Positions 8,201-16,351 of a DNA stretch of 33,080 bases are shown piece after piece. The stretch is from Candidatus Aminicenantota bacterium (GTDB lineage Bacteria; Acidobacteriota; Aminicenantia; UBA2199). Positions within the stretch are counted from its first letter, which is position 1, and each line of letters starts with the position of its first letter. Position numbers and translations under genes: made by a program. Under the pieces are notes generated by a model. It worked only from the letters and a program-made list of their open reading frames with translations. It was not told the DNA's origin and did no database searches. The stretch is from the NCBI GenBank assembly GCA_022865785.1, contig JALHTJ010000016.1, forward strand, positions 1 through 33,080, given 5' to 3'.

Positions 8201-9261
8201 GGCTGCAGGCCGCGCAGGTAGTCGAGCAGGATCTTGCCGGTGCGCGGCCTGAGGTATTTTCCAAGAGCCCGCCGCTGTCCGGCCAAGAGCGCTGCTTTCA
8301 GATCCCGGCGGGTCAGGATCTCGTGGCACAGGGCCGCGATCTTGACAAAGTTTTTTTCGCGCACCAGCACACCCCCGCCGTTCATGGTCTCAGCGACAGC
8401 GCCGGCGTCGTAGGCCACGACCGGAATATCCAGGTGGAAGCATTCCACGACCGGAGCGCAGAAACCCTCGTGCTCGCTCAGGTGCAGATACAGGTGCGAC
8501 AGTTTCGCGTAGGAAACCACTTCGGCCAGGGGGACATGGCCGCTGAAATGGATATTTTTTACCTGCAGCTTATCGATCAGGTTCTGCAGGGCCGAAAAAT
8601 AGCGCTCGAAGCCGCGGTATTCGCCAACGATGAACAGGCGGGAATCGGGGTTGAAATGTTTTTGATACAGGTGAAATGCCATGATCACGTCTTCGACTTT
8701 CTTGTTGGGGATGATGCGTCCGATAAAGAGAAAGTTGCTTTTGCCGTCGGCAAAGATTTCACTCAGGACCGGCAGCAGCGGCAGGTCGAATTTTGAAAAA
8801 TCCATGACCAGGGGCAGTACGCCGGTCTGCTTGAACCCGGCCGCGACCAGTTCGCTGCGATTGTATTCGGAATCGCCCAGGGCCAGGTCGACTTTGTCGG
8901 CGAGGCTTTTCAGCTCCACCCGGCCTTTGAAGCAGTCCTTGGCCAGAATGCGGTGAAAATCAAGAAAAAAATGGTGCGGGGTAATGTTGTGATAGATGAT
9001 AACTTTTTTATCCGCGAGACGCAGGAATTTTTTGGTCACCGGCGAGCCGATGGAAAAGTGAAAGATAACCACGTTTTCGGGAGCTGAAAAACGGTCGTAT
9101 TCGAGATAATTGCGAACCTGATGGGCGTAACGCGGATGAAAGTGCAGGGTGAAGATCTCGGATTCAATGCCGTGGGTTCGCAAAAAATCCCTGATCTCCA
9201 GGGCTTCGTTGCCGATGGCATCGCCGTAGGAATAGGAAGTTAAAAATTGATGGACTTGCAT
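8197..9261 (-). CDS. GT4-family glycosyltransferase
   Basis: This 354-residue protein has two Rossmann-like halves. In the C-terminal half, FLFIGRIIPNKKVEDVI marks the start of the nucleotide-sugar domain and RLFIVGEYRG follows. EHEGFCAPVVE then supplies the EX7E motif of retaining group 1 (GT4) transferases, followed by PVVAYDAGAVAE. Sugar donor and acceptor cannot be read from the sequence. No membrane helix is visible, so it is probably a cytosolic enzyme building a polysaccharide, glycolipid or glycoprotein. The stop of the upstream coiled-coil gene directly abuts the ATG, and the gene overlaps thiI by 4 bp. The operon arrangement links surface glycan synthesis to thiI, probably by genome packing and not by pathway. 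Confidence 0.9.
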   Translation of the reverse strand: MQVHQFLTSYSYGDAIGNEALEIRDFLRTHGIESEIFTLHFHPRYAHQVRNYLEYDRFSAPENVVIFHFSIGSPVTKKFLRLADKKVIIYHNITPHHFFLDFHRILAKDCFKGRVELKSLADKVDLALGDSEYNRSELVAAGFKQTGVLPLVMDFSKFDLPLLPVLSEIFADGKSNFLFIGRIIPNKKVEDVIMAFHLYQKHFNPDSRLFIVGEYRGFERYFSALQNLIDKLQVKNIHFSGHVPLAEVVSYAKLSHLYLHLSEHEGFCAPVVECFHLDIPVVAYDAGAVAETMNGGGVLVREKNFVKIAALCHEILTRRDLKAALLAGQRRALGKYLRPRTGKILLDYLRGLQP

Positions 9262-9819
9262 TCAGGACGGCAGTTTCTTTTCCAGGGCCCGCTCCCGGTT
9301 TTCCAGAAATTCGATCTTGTCCTCCAGAATCCTGATCTTGGTTTTCAGAAGTTCTTCCTCGGTTTTAAGCTTCGATGCTTCGACGATCATATTGTGCATG
9401 GCGTTGTGCAGCAGGCGGATGTATTCACTGCTCTGCAGAACGATCGGGACTTTTTTCTGCAGGTCCAGGATGCCGGTTTTCAATTCAATATACATGGGAC
9501 GGGTCATGAAGCGGATCCAGGGGGAAAGGAGGCTTCTGATTTTTTTTAAAACCCCCTTGGCCAGGCCGGTTTCCTTTAAGCTCTCTTCCAGTGGCACGGG
9601 CGGAGCCATGTGTTCGCTGAAGCCCGGATACAAAACAGGGTCATAGATATTAGGGATTTCCAGAAAATCGGGCAGGGGCTGCAATTCCATTTCGTCGATC
9701 TCGTCGATCTCGCTCTGTTTCAACAGGCCGGAATCCTTTTTGTCCTGGATCTTTTTACGGATCGCGTCCATGATCTCTTCTACGTCGATCTCAGGGGAAG
9801 CATGAATAAATGGTTCCAT
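9262..9819 (-). CDS. Coiled-coil protein of a glycosyltransferase operon
   Basis: This is a 185-residue acidic protein without signal peptide. Near the N-terminus it has the segment IDVEEIMDAIRKKIQ (residues 11-25). I recall similar short segments at the start of many proteins in polysaccharide-synthesis clusters; this was not searched. A proline-rich linker (about 45-80) follows. The C-terminal third (about 145-185) is strongly heptad-like and should form a coiled coil (ASKLKTEEELLKTK, then EDKIEFLENRERALEKK). ATG 9819 was chosen because a strong AAGGAGG lies 8 nt upstream, although the frame stays open to 9885. Its stop directly abuts the glycosyltransferase start. A role as scaffold or partner of the glycosyltransferase is an inference; the function is unknown. 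Confidence 0.75.
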   Translation of the reverse strand: MEPFIHASPEIDVEEIMDAIRKKIQDKKDSGLLKQSEIDEIDEMELQPLPDFLEIPNIYDPVLYPGFSEHMAPPVPLEESLKETGLAKGVLKKIRSLLSPWIRFMTRPMYIELKTGILDLQKKVPIVLQSSEYIRLLHNAMHNMIVEASKLKTEEELLKTKIRILEDKIEFLENRERALEKKLPS

Positions 9820-9844
9820 GGATGCACCTCCTTTTCTGAAAATG

Positions 9845-9873
9845 ATTATACAGCAAGCGGGCGCGCCCTTCAA
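9845..9873 (-). promoter_or_regulatory. Promoter of the coiled-coil/GT4/thiI operon
   Basis: On the minus strand TTGAAG (9873-9868) and TATAAT (9850-9845) are 17 nt apart. The expected start is near 9838, giving a leader of roughly 18 nt that holds the AAGGAGG ribosome site. Confidence 0.6.
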
Positions 9874-10004
9874 GCATTTAGCCAAAAAAGCCGATAATAA
9901 AGAATAATTTAACGACTCATTTCTGGCCCTCGGGCACGAATCCCCGAATAGCCTGTCCTGTAAACGGTTTCAAAAAAATAAATTAATTAAATGCAGGATA
10001 TGCC

Positions 10005-10033
10005 TTGACTTTTCAGTTTTGTTACTCTAGAAT
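10005..10033 (+). promoter_or_regulatory. Promoter of the HU gene
   Basis: TTGACT (10005-10010) and TAGAAT (10028-10033) are separated by exactly 17 nt, each matching 5 of 6 sigma70 consensus bases. The expected start is near 10040, immediately before AGGAGG (10041-10046). An A/T-rich stretch at 9971-9991 could act as an UP element. Confidence 0.7.
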
Positions 10034-10051
10034 CCGGTGCAGGAGGTAATG

Positions 10052-10324
10052 ATGAACAAAACCGAATTGGTGAAAGCCATTGCCGAAAATGCAAACTTGA
10101 AAGTGTCTGAAACTGAAAAAATGGTCAATGCTTTCCTGGATTCCGTGTCCACTTGTCTGAAAAAGAAAAGCAAAGTGACCCTGGTTGGTTTTGGCACCTT
10201 TGCCGTGGCCCACAGAAAGGCCAAGATCGGCATCAATCCCAAGACCGGTCAGAAAATTTCCATCAAAGCCAAGAACGTACCTGTCTTCAGAGCCGGCAAG
10301 GCCTTGAAAGAAAGAGTCAAATAG
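10052..10324 (+). CDS. hup: HU-family DNA-binding protein
   Basis: This 90-residue nucleoid protein bends and compacts DNA as a dimer. The sequence shows the HU start MNKTELVKAIAE, a helical dimerisation region (about 1-40), and VTLVGFGTFAVAHRKA. The arm follows, with GINPKTGQ and PVFRAGKALKERV, which insert into the DNA minor groove. The ATG at 10052 is preceded by AGGAGG with 5 nt spacing. An ATG directly before it (10049) and one at 10037 are in frame but poorly placed with respect to the ribosome site. The gene stands alone between two divergent or convergent minus-strand operons and has a good promoter. Confidence 0.96.
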   Translation: MNKTELVKAIAENANLKVSETEKMVNAFLDSVSTCLKKKSKVTLVGFGTFAVAHRKAKIGINPKTGQKISIKAKNVPVFRAGKALKERVK

Positions 10325-10461
10325 TCAAGTCGCAACTGGTTTTGATCGGGAGGGGGTCGGGAGTTCATTTCCGTAATCTGAATATCCGGAAAAACTGATT
10401 CCCGATTTGCTGATTAAAATTCTATATACCTACCAAGCGGGGATAGGTTTGTCCCAAATAA

Positions 10462-12573
10462 TCAATAGACGTCTATTGGGCAGGATGCCCCGGCGATTTC
10501 CACTTTGTTTCGTTTGTTATCGTAGGCGTTGATGTCGCCGATGTTCAGGATATATTTGCCTTTACTCATGAATTTGATTTTCAGTTGAATAAATGCGGCC
10601 GCCAGCGTTTGGACGCTGTTTGTTGTGAAAGACAACCCCATGTCAAAACTGTTGCCCGAGATATTCTTTAAAATCTTCACTTCTTTTTCATTCAGGGAAT
10701 CGGTTTTTACTTCAACGATCTCGCAGTTGCCGCCGCTCAGGGCGCCGCTGAGGGAAAGGCTGGCCAGCTGTGTGTCCGAGTGGATGCGCAGGGAGAAAAG
10801 GGTGTCGGAATTGATTGGGATGCTGGCCTGGGATGGGGAAATACTCACCATATCGTTGGCCGGCTGTTGGTTTTCGGGAGCCGTCTCTTCTTCTGCCTCG
10901 CTCCCTCCTTCTTCCGGTATGATCGCGCCGCCTGTTGCCGACGGCAGATCGTCCCCGCCCCAAATGACTTCATTGTCCTGGCTGCTGATGGGGGTGCGGC
11001 GGATGATCTTGGGCGTGATGGAAAAGATCAGGTCGGTCTGACTGATATTCTTTTCCGAATTGCCGAACAATTTGCCCAGCAGGGGGATCCTGGCCAGGGC
11101 TGGGATCCCGTTCAGGGAACCGCGGACGTCGTCGCGCAGCAGGCCGCCGATGATATTGGTTTCGCCTTCCTTCAGGCGGATCTTGTTTTCAATCTCGCGT
11201 TTGCCGAAGGTCGGGAAAGATGATGAGGCACCCGATGAAATGAAATTGATGGTCAGCTTGGTTTTCAGGGTGACTTCATTGTTCTGATGGATGAAGGGAG
11301 TGATCTTGATCTCGACGCCGACATTGCGGTAGCGGTAGGTGGTCACCGGCGAGGAATTGATGCCCCCGGCGGCAATGGCCTGGAACTGGGTTTCGGGGAC
11401 AGGCACTTCGTCGCCGACCATGAAGGTGATTTCCTCGCCGTCAATGCCGCGCAGGTTGGGCTTGGCGAGGATCTTGTTGTTGCTGTTTCCTTCCAGGAAA
11501 TTCATGGCCACGCTGGGGATGGTCAGGAAGAAGTTGGCGCTGTTCAGGTCATTGAAATTAATGGTTGAGGATATCTTGCCGTCGCTGTCCAGGCCGCCGG
11601 CGGCGACGCCGAAAACACCGCTGCCGAAATCGGCGCCGAGCTTGTTGATCAGGCTGCGGTTGATCTCAAGAATTTCAATGTTGAGCTCCACTTCGCTTTT
11701 TTCCTTGTCGATCTTGGTCAGGAAGCGTTCGATGTCGACCAGCGAATTATAATCGGCGCGTATGACCAGAACGTTGAGGTTCACATCTTCCTGGATCAGC
11801 AGTTGTTCGTCGCGAAACACGGTCTGGATCATTTTGCGTGCATCCTCGGCCTTGATATTGGAAAGGTAAAATGCCTTGATGCCGCGCAGGTCAAAGGCTT
11901 TTTTCTTGGCGAAAATATCGGGAAAGACGATCACGGTAGCGGGGTCCAGCACCCGGTATTTTGAACCGGAGACCATGCACAGGACTTTAAGGATTTCAAA
12001 AAAAGTCGTGTTCTCAATTTCAATGCTGTACAGAAAATCACGGAAATCCTTGTCGAAAATAAAATTGACATTGTAACTTTTGCCCAGGCTTTTGAAAATA
12101 TTGCTGATCGGGGTGTTTCTCAGGCTCAGGCTGACTTTCTCGTCCTTTTTGACGTTCAATTGCACGGGCGGGACCACTGTCGGCTTGAATTTCTCCTCTT
12201 TGACGGCTGTGGCGGGGGTGACATAGTCAGCAAACTCTTTCTGCAGCTGGGTGTTGCCGGGGAAAATGGCCAGGGCCTTCCGGTATTCCACAACGGCAGC
12301 CGGGCGGTCGCCGCTCTTGCGCTTGGCGCGGGCCAGGAACAGGTGGGTTTGATAACTGTTCAGTTGGGCGCGGAAGAGCAGGGTCTTGATTTCCGCGTTT
12401 TTGGGGTTTTCAGCCGCGGCCCGGCTCAGGACTTCCCGGGCCTGGTCGTAATCGCCGACCTTAAACAGTTCCCGCGCCTGGCGCACACTGGAAATAGTGG
12501 TCAGGCAACCCTGCAAAACGAAAAGGGCAACCGGCAAAAAAAACAGGTAACCCCTATTTTTTGGCTTAGCCAT
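10462..12573 (-). CDS. pilQ: PilQ/GspD-type secretin lipoprotein with C-terminal cohesin-like domain
   Basis: This 703-residue outer-membrane secretin forms the pore of the type IV pilus or type II-like machine. It has a lipobox LQGC with the lipid cysteine at residue 23 and TPR-like helices over about 25-118. A secretin/TonB short N-terminal domain covers about 140-220, and an N1-type domain (IKAFYLSNIKAEDARKM) covers about 230-292. The secretin core covers about 295-525, including LKEGETNIIGGLL and the signature IPLLGKLFG at 496-504. An acidic linker (545-572) leads to a final beta domain (577-703) whose pattern of short strands and SPSQASIPINSD start resembles a cohesin fold. ATG 12573 has AAGGAG upstream and gives the lipoprotein signal directly. 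It overlaps the preceding gene by 8 bp and is the last gene of the operon. Confidence 0.9.
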   Translation of the reverse strand: MAKPKNRGYLFFLPVALFVLQGCLTTISSVRQARELFKVGDYDQAREVLSRAAAENPKNAEIKTLLFRAQLNSYQTHLFLARAKRKSGDRPAAVVEYRKALAIFPGNTQLQKEFADYVTPATAVKEEKFKPTVVPPVQLNVKKDEKVSLSLRNTPISNIFKSLGKSYNVNFIFDKDFRDFLYSIEIENTTFFEILKVLCMVSGSKYRVLDPATVIVFPDIFAKKKAFDLRGIKAFYLSNIKAEDARKMIQTVFRDEQLLIQEDVNLNVLVIRADYNSLVDIERFLTKIDKEKSEVELNIEILEINRSLINKLGADFGSGVFGVAAGGLDSDGKISSTINFNDLNSANFFLTIPSVAMNFLEGNSNNKILAKPNLRGIDGEEITFMVGDEVPVPETQFQAIAAGGINSSPVTTYRYRNVGVEIKITPFIHQNNEVTLKTKLTINFISSGASSSFPTFGKREIENKIRLKEGETNIIGGLLRDDVRGSLNGIPALARIPLLGKLFGNSEKNISQTDLIFSITPKIIRRTPISSQDNEVIWGGDDLPSATGGAIIPEEGGSEAEEETAPENQQPANDMVSISPSQASIPINSDTLFSLRIHSDTQLASLSLSGALSGGNCEIVEVKTDSLNEKEVKILKNISGNSFDMGLSFTTNSVQTLAAAFIQLKIKFMSKGKYILNIGDINAYDNKRNKVEIAGASCPIDVY

Positions 12574-12994
12574 TCTGGTCTCCTTTGATCCTGATGTCGT
12601 AAGGCTGGTTGTCATACTCAATGGTCACCACGTCTTTGCTTATCTTCAGGATCTTGATCTTGCCGAGGACTTGATCGTGCTCGTTGACCATGATAAATTC
12701 TCCGCTGACGTTGAGCAGCGCGGATCTTTTTAGGTTTTTTACAATGAATCCTTCGTAAGTGATCGATTGGGAAATTTCTTCGGCAATGGTTTTTTGCAGG
12801 GTGTCGGCCCGGGCCACCGGCATCTGGCCCTGGGTGGTTTGCCCGCGGTCGGTTCCGCTGCTGCCGTTGAAGATATCGAATTTCAACGTAAAACTGGCAG
12901 CTGGTTTTTGCAATAGGCTCAATTTGAGCAGTTCGGCCCGGAGCGGCAGGCACAGCATCCAGATCAGCAGCAAGGTTAGTATCCTATTCGCCAA
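12566..12994 (-). CDS. PilP-position protein with signal peptide, TTG start
   Basis: This protein has 142 residues if translation begins at TTG 12994. That codon has GGAGG 6 nt upstream (13001-13005, complement) and gives a normal signal peptide or anchor (ANRILTLLLIWMLCLPLRA). The in-frame ATG at 13036 would add 14 residues before the hydrophobic run, would overlap pilO by 53 bp and has no ribosome site, so I reject it. The C-terminal region (about 90-142) carries beta-strand patterns, LLNVSGEFIMVNEHDQVLG followed by KDVVTIEYDNQPYDIRI, like the small HR domain of PilP and GspC that links the inner-membrane complex to the secretin. Position between pilO and pilQ supports this role. Sequence similarity to classical PilP is weak, so no symbol is given. 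Confidence 0.72.
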   Translation of the reverse strand: MANRILTLLLIWMLCLPLRAELLKLSLLQKPAASFTLKFDIFNGSSGTDRGQTTQGQMPVARADTLQKTIAEEISQSITYEGFIVKNLKRSALLNVSGEFIMVNEHDQVLGKIKILKISKDVVTIEYDNQPYDIRIKGDQNG

Positions 12995-13502
12995 TGTAGG
13001 CCTCCATTTTGCAATTGCCTTTGACCATTTCGGCACTGCCGTTCAGCTGCATACGTTCAAAAAAAATCATTTTGGGCTTTTTTTCCATATCGAAGATGAA
13101 TTTTTTTACATCGCGGTATGTTCCTTCCAGGGCGAAGCTTAGGATCACTTTGCGGATTTTTCCCTGGCGGCGACTGGATTGGGAACTGATGTTCGCGGCC
13201 TTGAGCCGGTTGGCGGCCAGGCAGGAATTCAAGTCGCGGCGGAAAACGGCGAAATCTTCAATGCCGATGATATAGTCGCGGTGGAATGCCTGCAATTTTT
13301 CCGGGAGATTTTTCCATTCTTTGTGTTCCGCGCTCAGTTTTTGAAATTCTTTTTCCTGAAGCTGGAAGGAAGCCTGCCTGTCCAGGCGGCTCTGTCGCGA
13401 CAGGTCGCGAATGGACATGTAGGCAAAAGATAGTAGACAGCCGCTGGCGCTCATGGCGAACAAAGCCAGCAGGGTAGCTACCGCGACCTTATATTTTTTC
13501 AT
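12984..13502 (-). CDS. pilO: PilO-like inner-membrane alignment protein
   Basis: This 172-residue bitopic protein has a short cytoplasmic tail, one membrane helix (about 8-30), a periplasmic coiled coil (about 33-75, LSRQSRLDRQ onward) and a ferredoxin-like C-terminal domain. The segment VILSFALEGTYRDVKKFIFDME is the typical PilO/GspM beta-alpha element. PilO pairs with PilN and contacts PilP to form the inner-membrane scaffold of the pilus machine. It starts inside pilN (14-bp overlap), and its end carries the ribosome site of the following PilP-like gene. Individual PilO proteins diverge strongly, so the call rests on topology and gene order as well as sequence. Confidence 0.8.
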   Translation of the reverse strand: MKKYKVAVATLLALFAMSASGCLLSFAYMSIRDLSRQSRLDRQASFQLQEKEFQKLSAEHKEWKNLPEKLQAFHRDYIIGIEDFAVFRRDLNSCLAANRLKAANISSQSSRRQGKIRKVILSFALEGTYRDVKKFIFDMEKKPKMIFFERMQLNGSAEMVKGNCKMEAYIGE

Positions 13503-14034
13503 TGCTCATCTTGAAATTCAGATTGGCCTGGTATTCATCATCATTGGTTTGGTTTTCGTTGGCGATGACCAGTTCGTAGGGAGCCAATTCTTTATACAGG
13601 GCGAACAGTTCCTTCAGCGACCTGGCGCTGACGCTCATGCTGATGCGGCCGGCGCTTTCGTTGGCCAGGGTGATATTGCGGATGCGGATGCCTGGGTTTG
13701 ATATTTTTTCCAGGAAATCCAGGCGGGCGACAAAAGAAAAAACCTTGCGCCCGATCAGGGCATTGGCCGCCGCCAGTTCCTTGCTGCGGCTTTTTTTCCA
13801 GGCGGCGATCTCTCTGGTTTGCAGCAGGCCGCGGTTTTGCATTTCGCTGACCTGCCGTCCAAGCAACCCGCTTTCATTTTTCTCGGCGTGGTTCCTTTGC
13901 AGTTGCCGGCCCAGGTTGGCAATGGTCAGGGCGCTGAGCGCTGCGATTGCCAGGACAAGGAGCGCTGCCCTGAAAGCGAAAGACCAGCCTTTGATCTTGC
14001 GGGTCGCGGCCAGGTTGTAGGTGATCTTTATCAT
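13489..14034 (-). CDS. pilN: PilN-like inner-membrane protein
   Basis: This 181-residue bitopic protein starts with a short cytoplasmic segment, MIKITYNLA, corresponding to the PilN tail that docks on PilM (INLLP in classical PilN). A membrane helix (about 20-43) follows, then a periplasmic coiled coil (about 45-85) and a small alpha/beta domain (about 105-175, RIRNITLANESAGRISMSV). It overlaps pilM by 4 bp and pilO by 14 bp. Its predicted partners are PilM on the cytoplasmic side and PilO in the periplasm. The family is poorly conserved, so the name depends partly on gene order. Confidence 0.8.
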   Translation of the reverse strand: MIKITYNLAATRKIKGWSFAFRAALLVLAIAALSALTIANLGRQLQRNHAEKNESGLLGRQVSEMQNRGLLQTREIAAWKKSRSKELAAANALIGRKVFSFVARLDFLEKISNPGIRIRNITLANESAGRISMSVSARSLKELFALYKELAPYELVIANENQTNDDEYQANLNFKMSNEKI

Positions 14035-14825
14035 TGGCAGCCGGGGATGAACGGCACTCCCTGCAAATTGGTGCTCAGGCGGGAAAAATTTCCGGCGGCC
14101 AGTTTTTCCTGCATGGCCGCGTCCGCCACTTCGTCGCGATGTTCGATGAGCCAGTAGCGGCTGGGCTCGATGCCGTAGTTATTGCTGACGAAAAGCACGG
14201 TCTTGCTTATTTCTTCGACCGTGTCGGCAATGGAACCGCTCTTGAATTTGCGAATGTAAATGGGCGAGCGTTTTTTTTGAAAAACCAGCGTGCAGCCGGT
14301 GACATCGCTTTCGATGAAAAAATCCGGCGGAGCTTTTGCCCGCAGCAGACGGCTCAATATCACCATGGTGGAGTTGCCGACATAGATCAGGGGGATCTGT
14401 TTGTCCTCAAAGAACTGTCCCATTTTTTCCGGCAGAGATTTTTTGACCAGGACGGAAAGCACCCTTTTTTTATCCAATTGGAAAAAACGGTGGTCGTAGG
14501 CTTCGATGCTCTCGGGGAATACTTTTTGCAGCCGCCAGGCCACCAATTCCCGCAACGCTTTTTTCTGCCAGGGCAGTTTGTCGAATTCAAAAAAATTGTA
14601 CATGAATGGGGCGGCATTGAATACGATCCCGGTGTTTTCAGCTTGCAGATGCCCGGCGATTTCCGTCAGGCGCCCGGCGGCGATTTCGGCCAGGGTTGTA
14701 CCTTCCACGCGCCTGCGGCTGATGATTTTTTTGTTCTGCAGGACAAACACTTCGGCATGGCGGTCGCCGATGTAGATAACCTGACGCGGCAGGCGTTCGG
14801 GCAGGAAAAAATCGCTTATACCCAT
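14031..14825 (-). CDS. pilM: PilM-like actin-fold protein
   Basis: This 264-residue protein has no signal peptide. The start (FLPERLPRQVIYIGDRHAEVFVLQNKKI) and the middle (TGIVFNAAPFMYNFFEFDKLPW) fit the PilM/GspL cytoplasmic ASKHA fold. PilM is normally about 350 residues, so this one is compact and probably lacks a subdomain. No clean nucleotide-binding phosphate motif of the DxG type is obvious, so ATP binding is uncertain. It overlaps pilB upstream by 10 bp and pilN downstream by 4 bp. Its expected job is a cytoplasmic ring linking the PilB ATPase to the PilN tail. Confidence 0.75.
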   Translation of the reverse strand: MGISDFFLPERLPRQVIYIGDRHAEVFVLQNKKIISRRRVEGTTLAEIAAGRLTEIAGHLQAENTGIVFNAAPFMYNFFEFDKLPWQKKALRELVAWRLQKVFPESIEAYDHRFFQLDKKRVLSVLVKKSLPEKMGQFFEDKQIPLIYVGNSTMVILSRLLRAKAPPDFFIESDVTGCTLVFQKKRSPIYIRKFKSGSIADTVEEISKTVLFVSNNYGIEPSRYWLIEHRDEVADAAMQEKLAAGNFSRLSTNLQGVPFIPGCQ

Positions 14826-16351
14826 TCTTTGACGGTTACCCGGTTCAGTTCTTCAATGGAGGTGACGCCCGCTTTTACGCAGTTCAGGCCGTTTTTCCTG
14901 ATGGGAATCATGCCCTGCTCCATGGCAATTTTCTTGATCTCTGAAGTCGGTTTCTTGGCCAGGATCATCTCCTTGATCTCGTCGGTCAGCTCCAAAATTT
15001 CACCGATGGCCGTGCGTCCGGAAAAGCCAAGCCCGCCGCATTCCTCGCAGCCATGGGCCTGAAAAACCGGCTGGTTGAACAGGCTTTTATCGGTGCGGTT
15101 GTAATCCAGCTCGGCCTTGCTTAAGGTGACGGATTTCTTGCAAAGAGGACAAAGGACACGGACCAGGCGCTGGGCGGCGATGCAGTTCAGTGCCGAGATT
15201 AAGCTATAGGTGTCGATGCCCATGTGGATGAAGCGTCCCAGAACGTCAAAAACATTGTTGGCGTGCACGGTGGTGAATACCAGGTGCCCGGTCAGGGCGG
15301 ATTGGATGGCGATCTGGGCGGTTTCCGGATCGCGGATCTCGCCGACCATGATCTTGTCCGGATCGTGGCGCAGGATGGAGCGCAAGCCGCGAGCGAAAGT
15401 CAGCCCCTTTTTTTCGTTTACCGGGATCTGCATGATGCCTTCCACCTGGTACTCAACCGGGTCTTCGATGGTGATGATCTTGTCGGCCGGGTCCTTGATC
15501 TCGTTCAGGGCTGCGTAAAGGGTGGTGGTCTTGCCGCTGCCGGTCGGGCCGGTGACCAGGAACATGCCGTAGGGCTGGCGGATATAGTAATTGATTTTTT
15601 CCAGGATATAGGGAGCGAAACCCAATTGCTTCAATTCCAGTTCGCCGATGTTTTCGGTGATCATCTCGCGGTCCAGGATGCGGATGACGGCGTTCTCACC
15701 GTAGATGCCGGGCATGATCGAAACGCGGAAGTCGATGGTCTTCTGCTTGAACTTCATGCGGAAGCGCCCGTCCTGGGGGACGCGCTTCTCGGCGATGTCA
15801 AGTTCGGAAATGACCTTGAGCCGGGTCAGCAGGAACGAATGGAAAGCGTTGTCCAACGGTTCCATGATCTGGTGCAGGATGCCGTCGATGCGGTATTTGA
15901 TGAGCAGGGCGTCGCTGCTGATCTCGATGTGGATGTCGGACGCCTTTTTGTTGACGGCGGTCAAGATGATGTTGTTGAGCAGCTTGATGACCGAATCGTC
16001 CTCATCGGTAATGCTTTCGATGGTCACCATTTCCTCATCAACGACTTCGGCTGTTTTTTTAAGGGTGAAGGTTTCGGTTTTGTCCCGCAGGACCTTGGTG
16101 TAGGTGTCGCTTTTTTTAAGAAATTTTTCCAGTTCATCGCGGTGGGCGAAAAAAGGCATGACTTTTTTCTGGGTGAAATTTTCGATCATGCCGATCTTGT
16201 CGAGGTTTTCCGGATCAGGCATGGCCACGGATATGCCGCCGTCATTCTCGTCCAGGGGGAAGAACAGGTTCTTGATCAGGAATTCGGCCGGAAATTTAGC
16301 CAGCAGCTGATAATTTATCTTTACTTCGGAAATCTTGACGCTTTTTTTCAC
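14816..16351 (-). CDS. pilB: PilB/GspE-type assembly ATPase
   Basis: This 511-residue hexameric ATPase powers pilus or pseudopilus extension. It has an N-terminal MshEN/GspE-N-like domain (about 10-90), and then KASDIHIE begins the N2 domain. Walker A GPTGSGKT is at 268-275 and the Asp box IITIEDPVEYQ is around 292-302. Walker B KIMVGEIRD is at 333-341, and the His box TGHLVFTTVHANN is at 354-366. Four cysteines, C401/C404 and C435/C438, form the zinc module typical of PilB and GspE and absent from the retraction ATPase PilT. This points to assembly and not retraction. It overlaps pilC by 4 bp and pilM by 10 bp. No pilT is visible in the window. Confidence 0.95.
   Translation of the reverse strand: MKKSVKISEVKINYQLLAKFPAEFLIKNLFFPLDENDGGISVAMPDPENLDKIGMIENFTQKKVMPFFAHRDELEKFLKKSDTYTKVLRDKTETFTLKKTAEVVDEEMVTIESITDEDDSVIKLLNNIILTAVNKKASDIHIEISSDALLIKYRIDGILHQIMEPLDNAFHSFLLTRLKVISELDIAEKRVPQDGRFRMKFKQKTIDFRVSIMPGIYGENAVIRILDREMITENIGELELKQLGFAPYILEKINYYIRQPYGMFLVTGPTGSGKTTTLYAALNEIKDPADKIITIEDPVEYQVEGIMQIPVNEKKGLTFARGLRSILRHDPDKIMVGEIRDPETAQIAIQSALTGHLVFTTVHANNVFDVLGRFIHMGIDTYSLISALNCIAAQRLVRVLCPLCKKSVTLSKAELDYNRTDKSLFNQPVFQAHGCEECGGLGFSGRTAIGEILELTDEIKEMILAKKPTSEIKKIAMEQGMIPIRKNGLNCVKAGVTSIEELNRVTVKEWV

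Noticed and set aside
10464-10479. Palindrome AATAGACGTCTATT as an operator or terminator
   Set aside because: It falls in the last codons of pilQ, is short, has no loop or T-run, and is explained by coding sequence.
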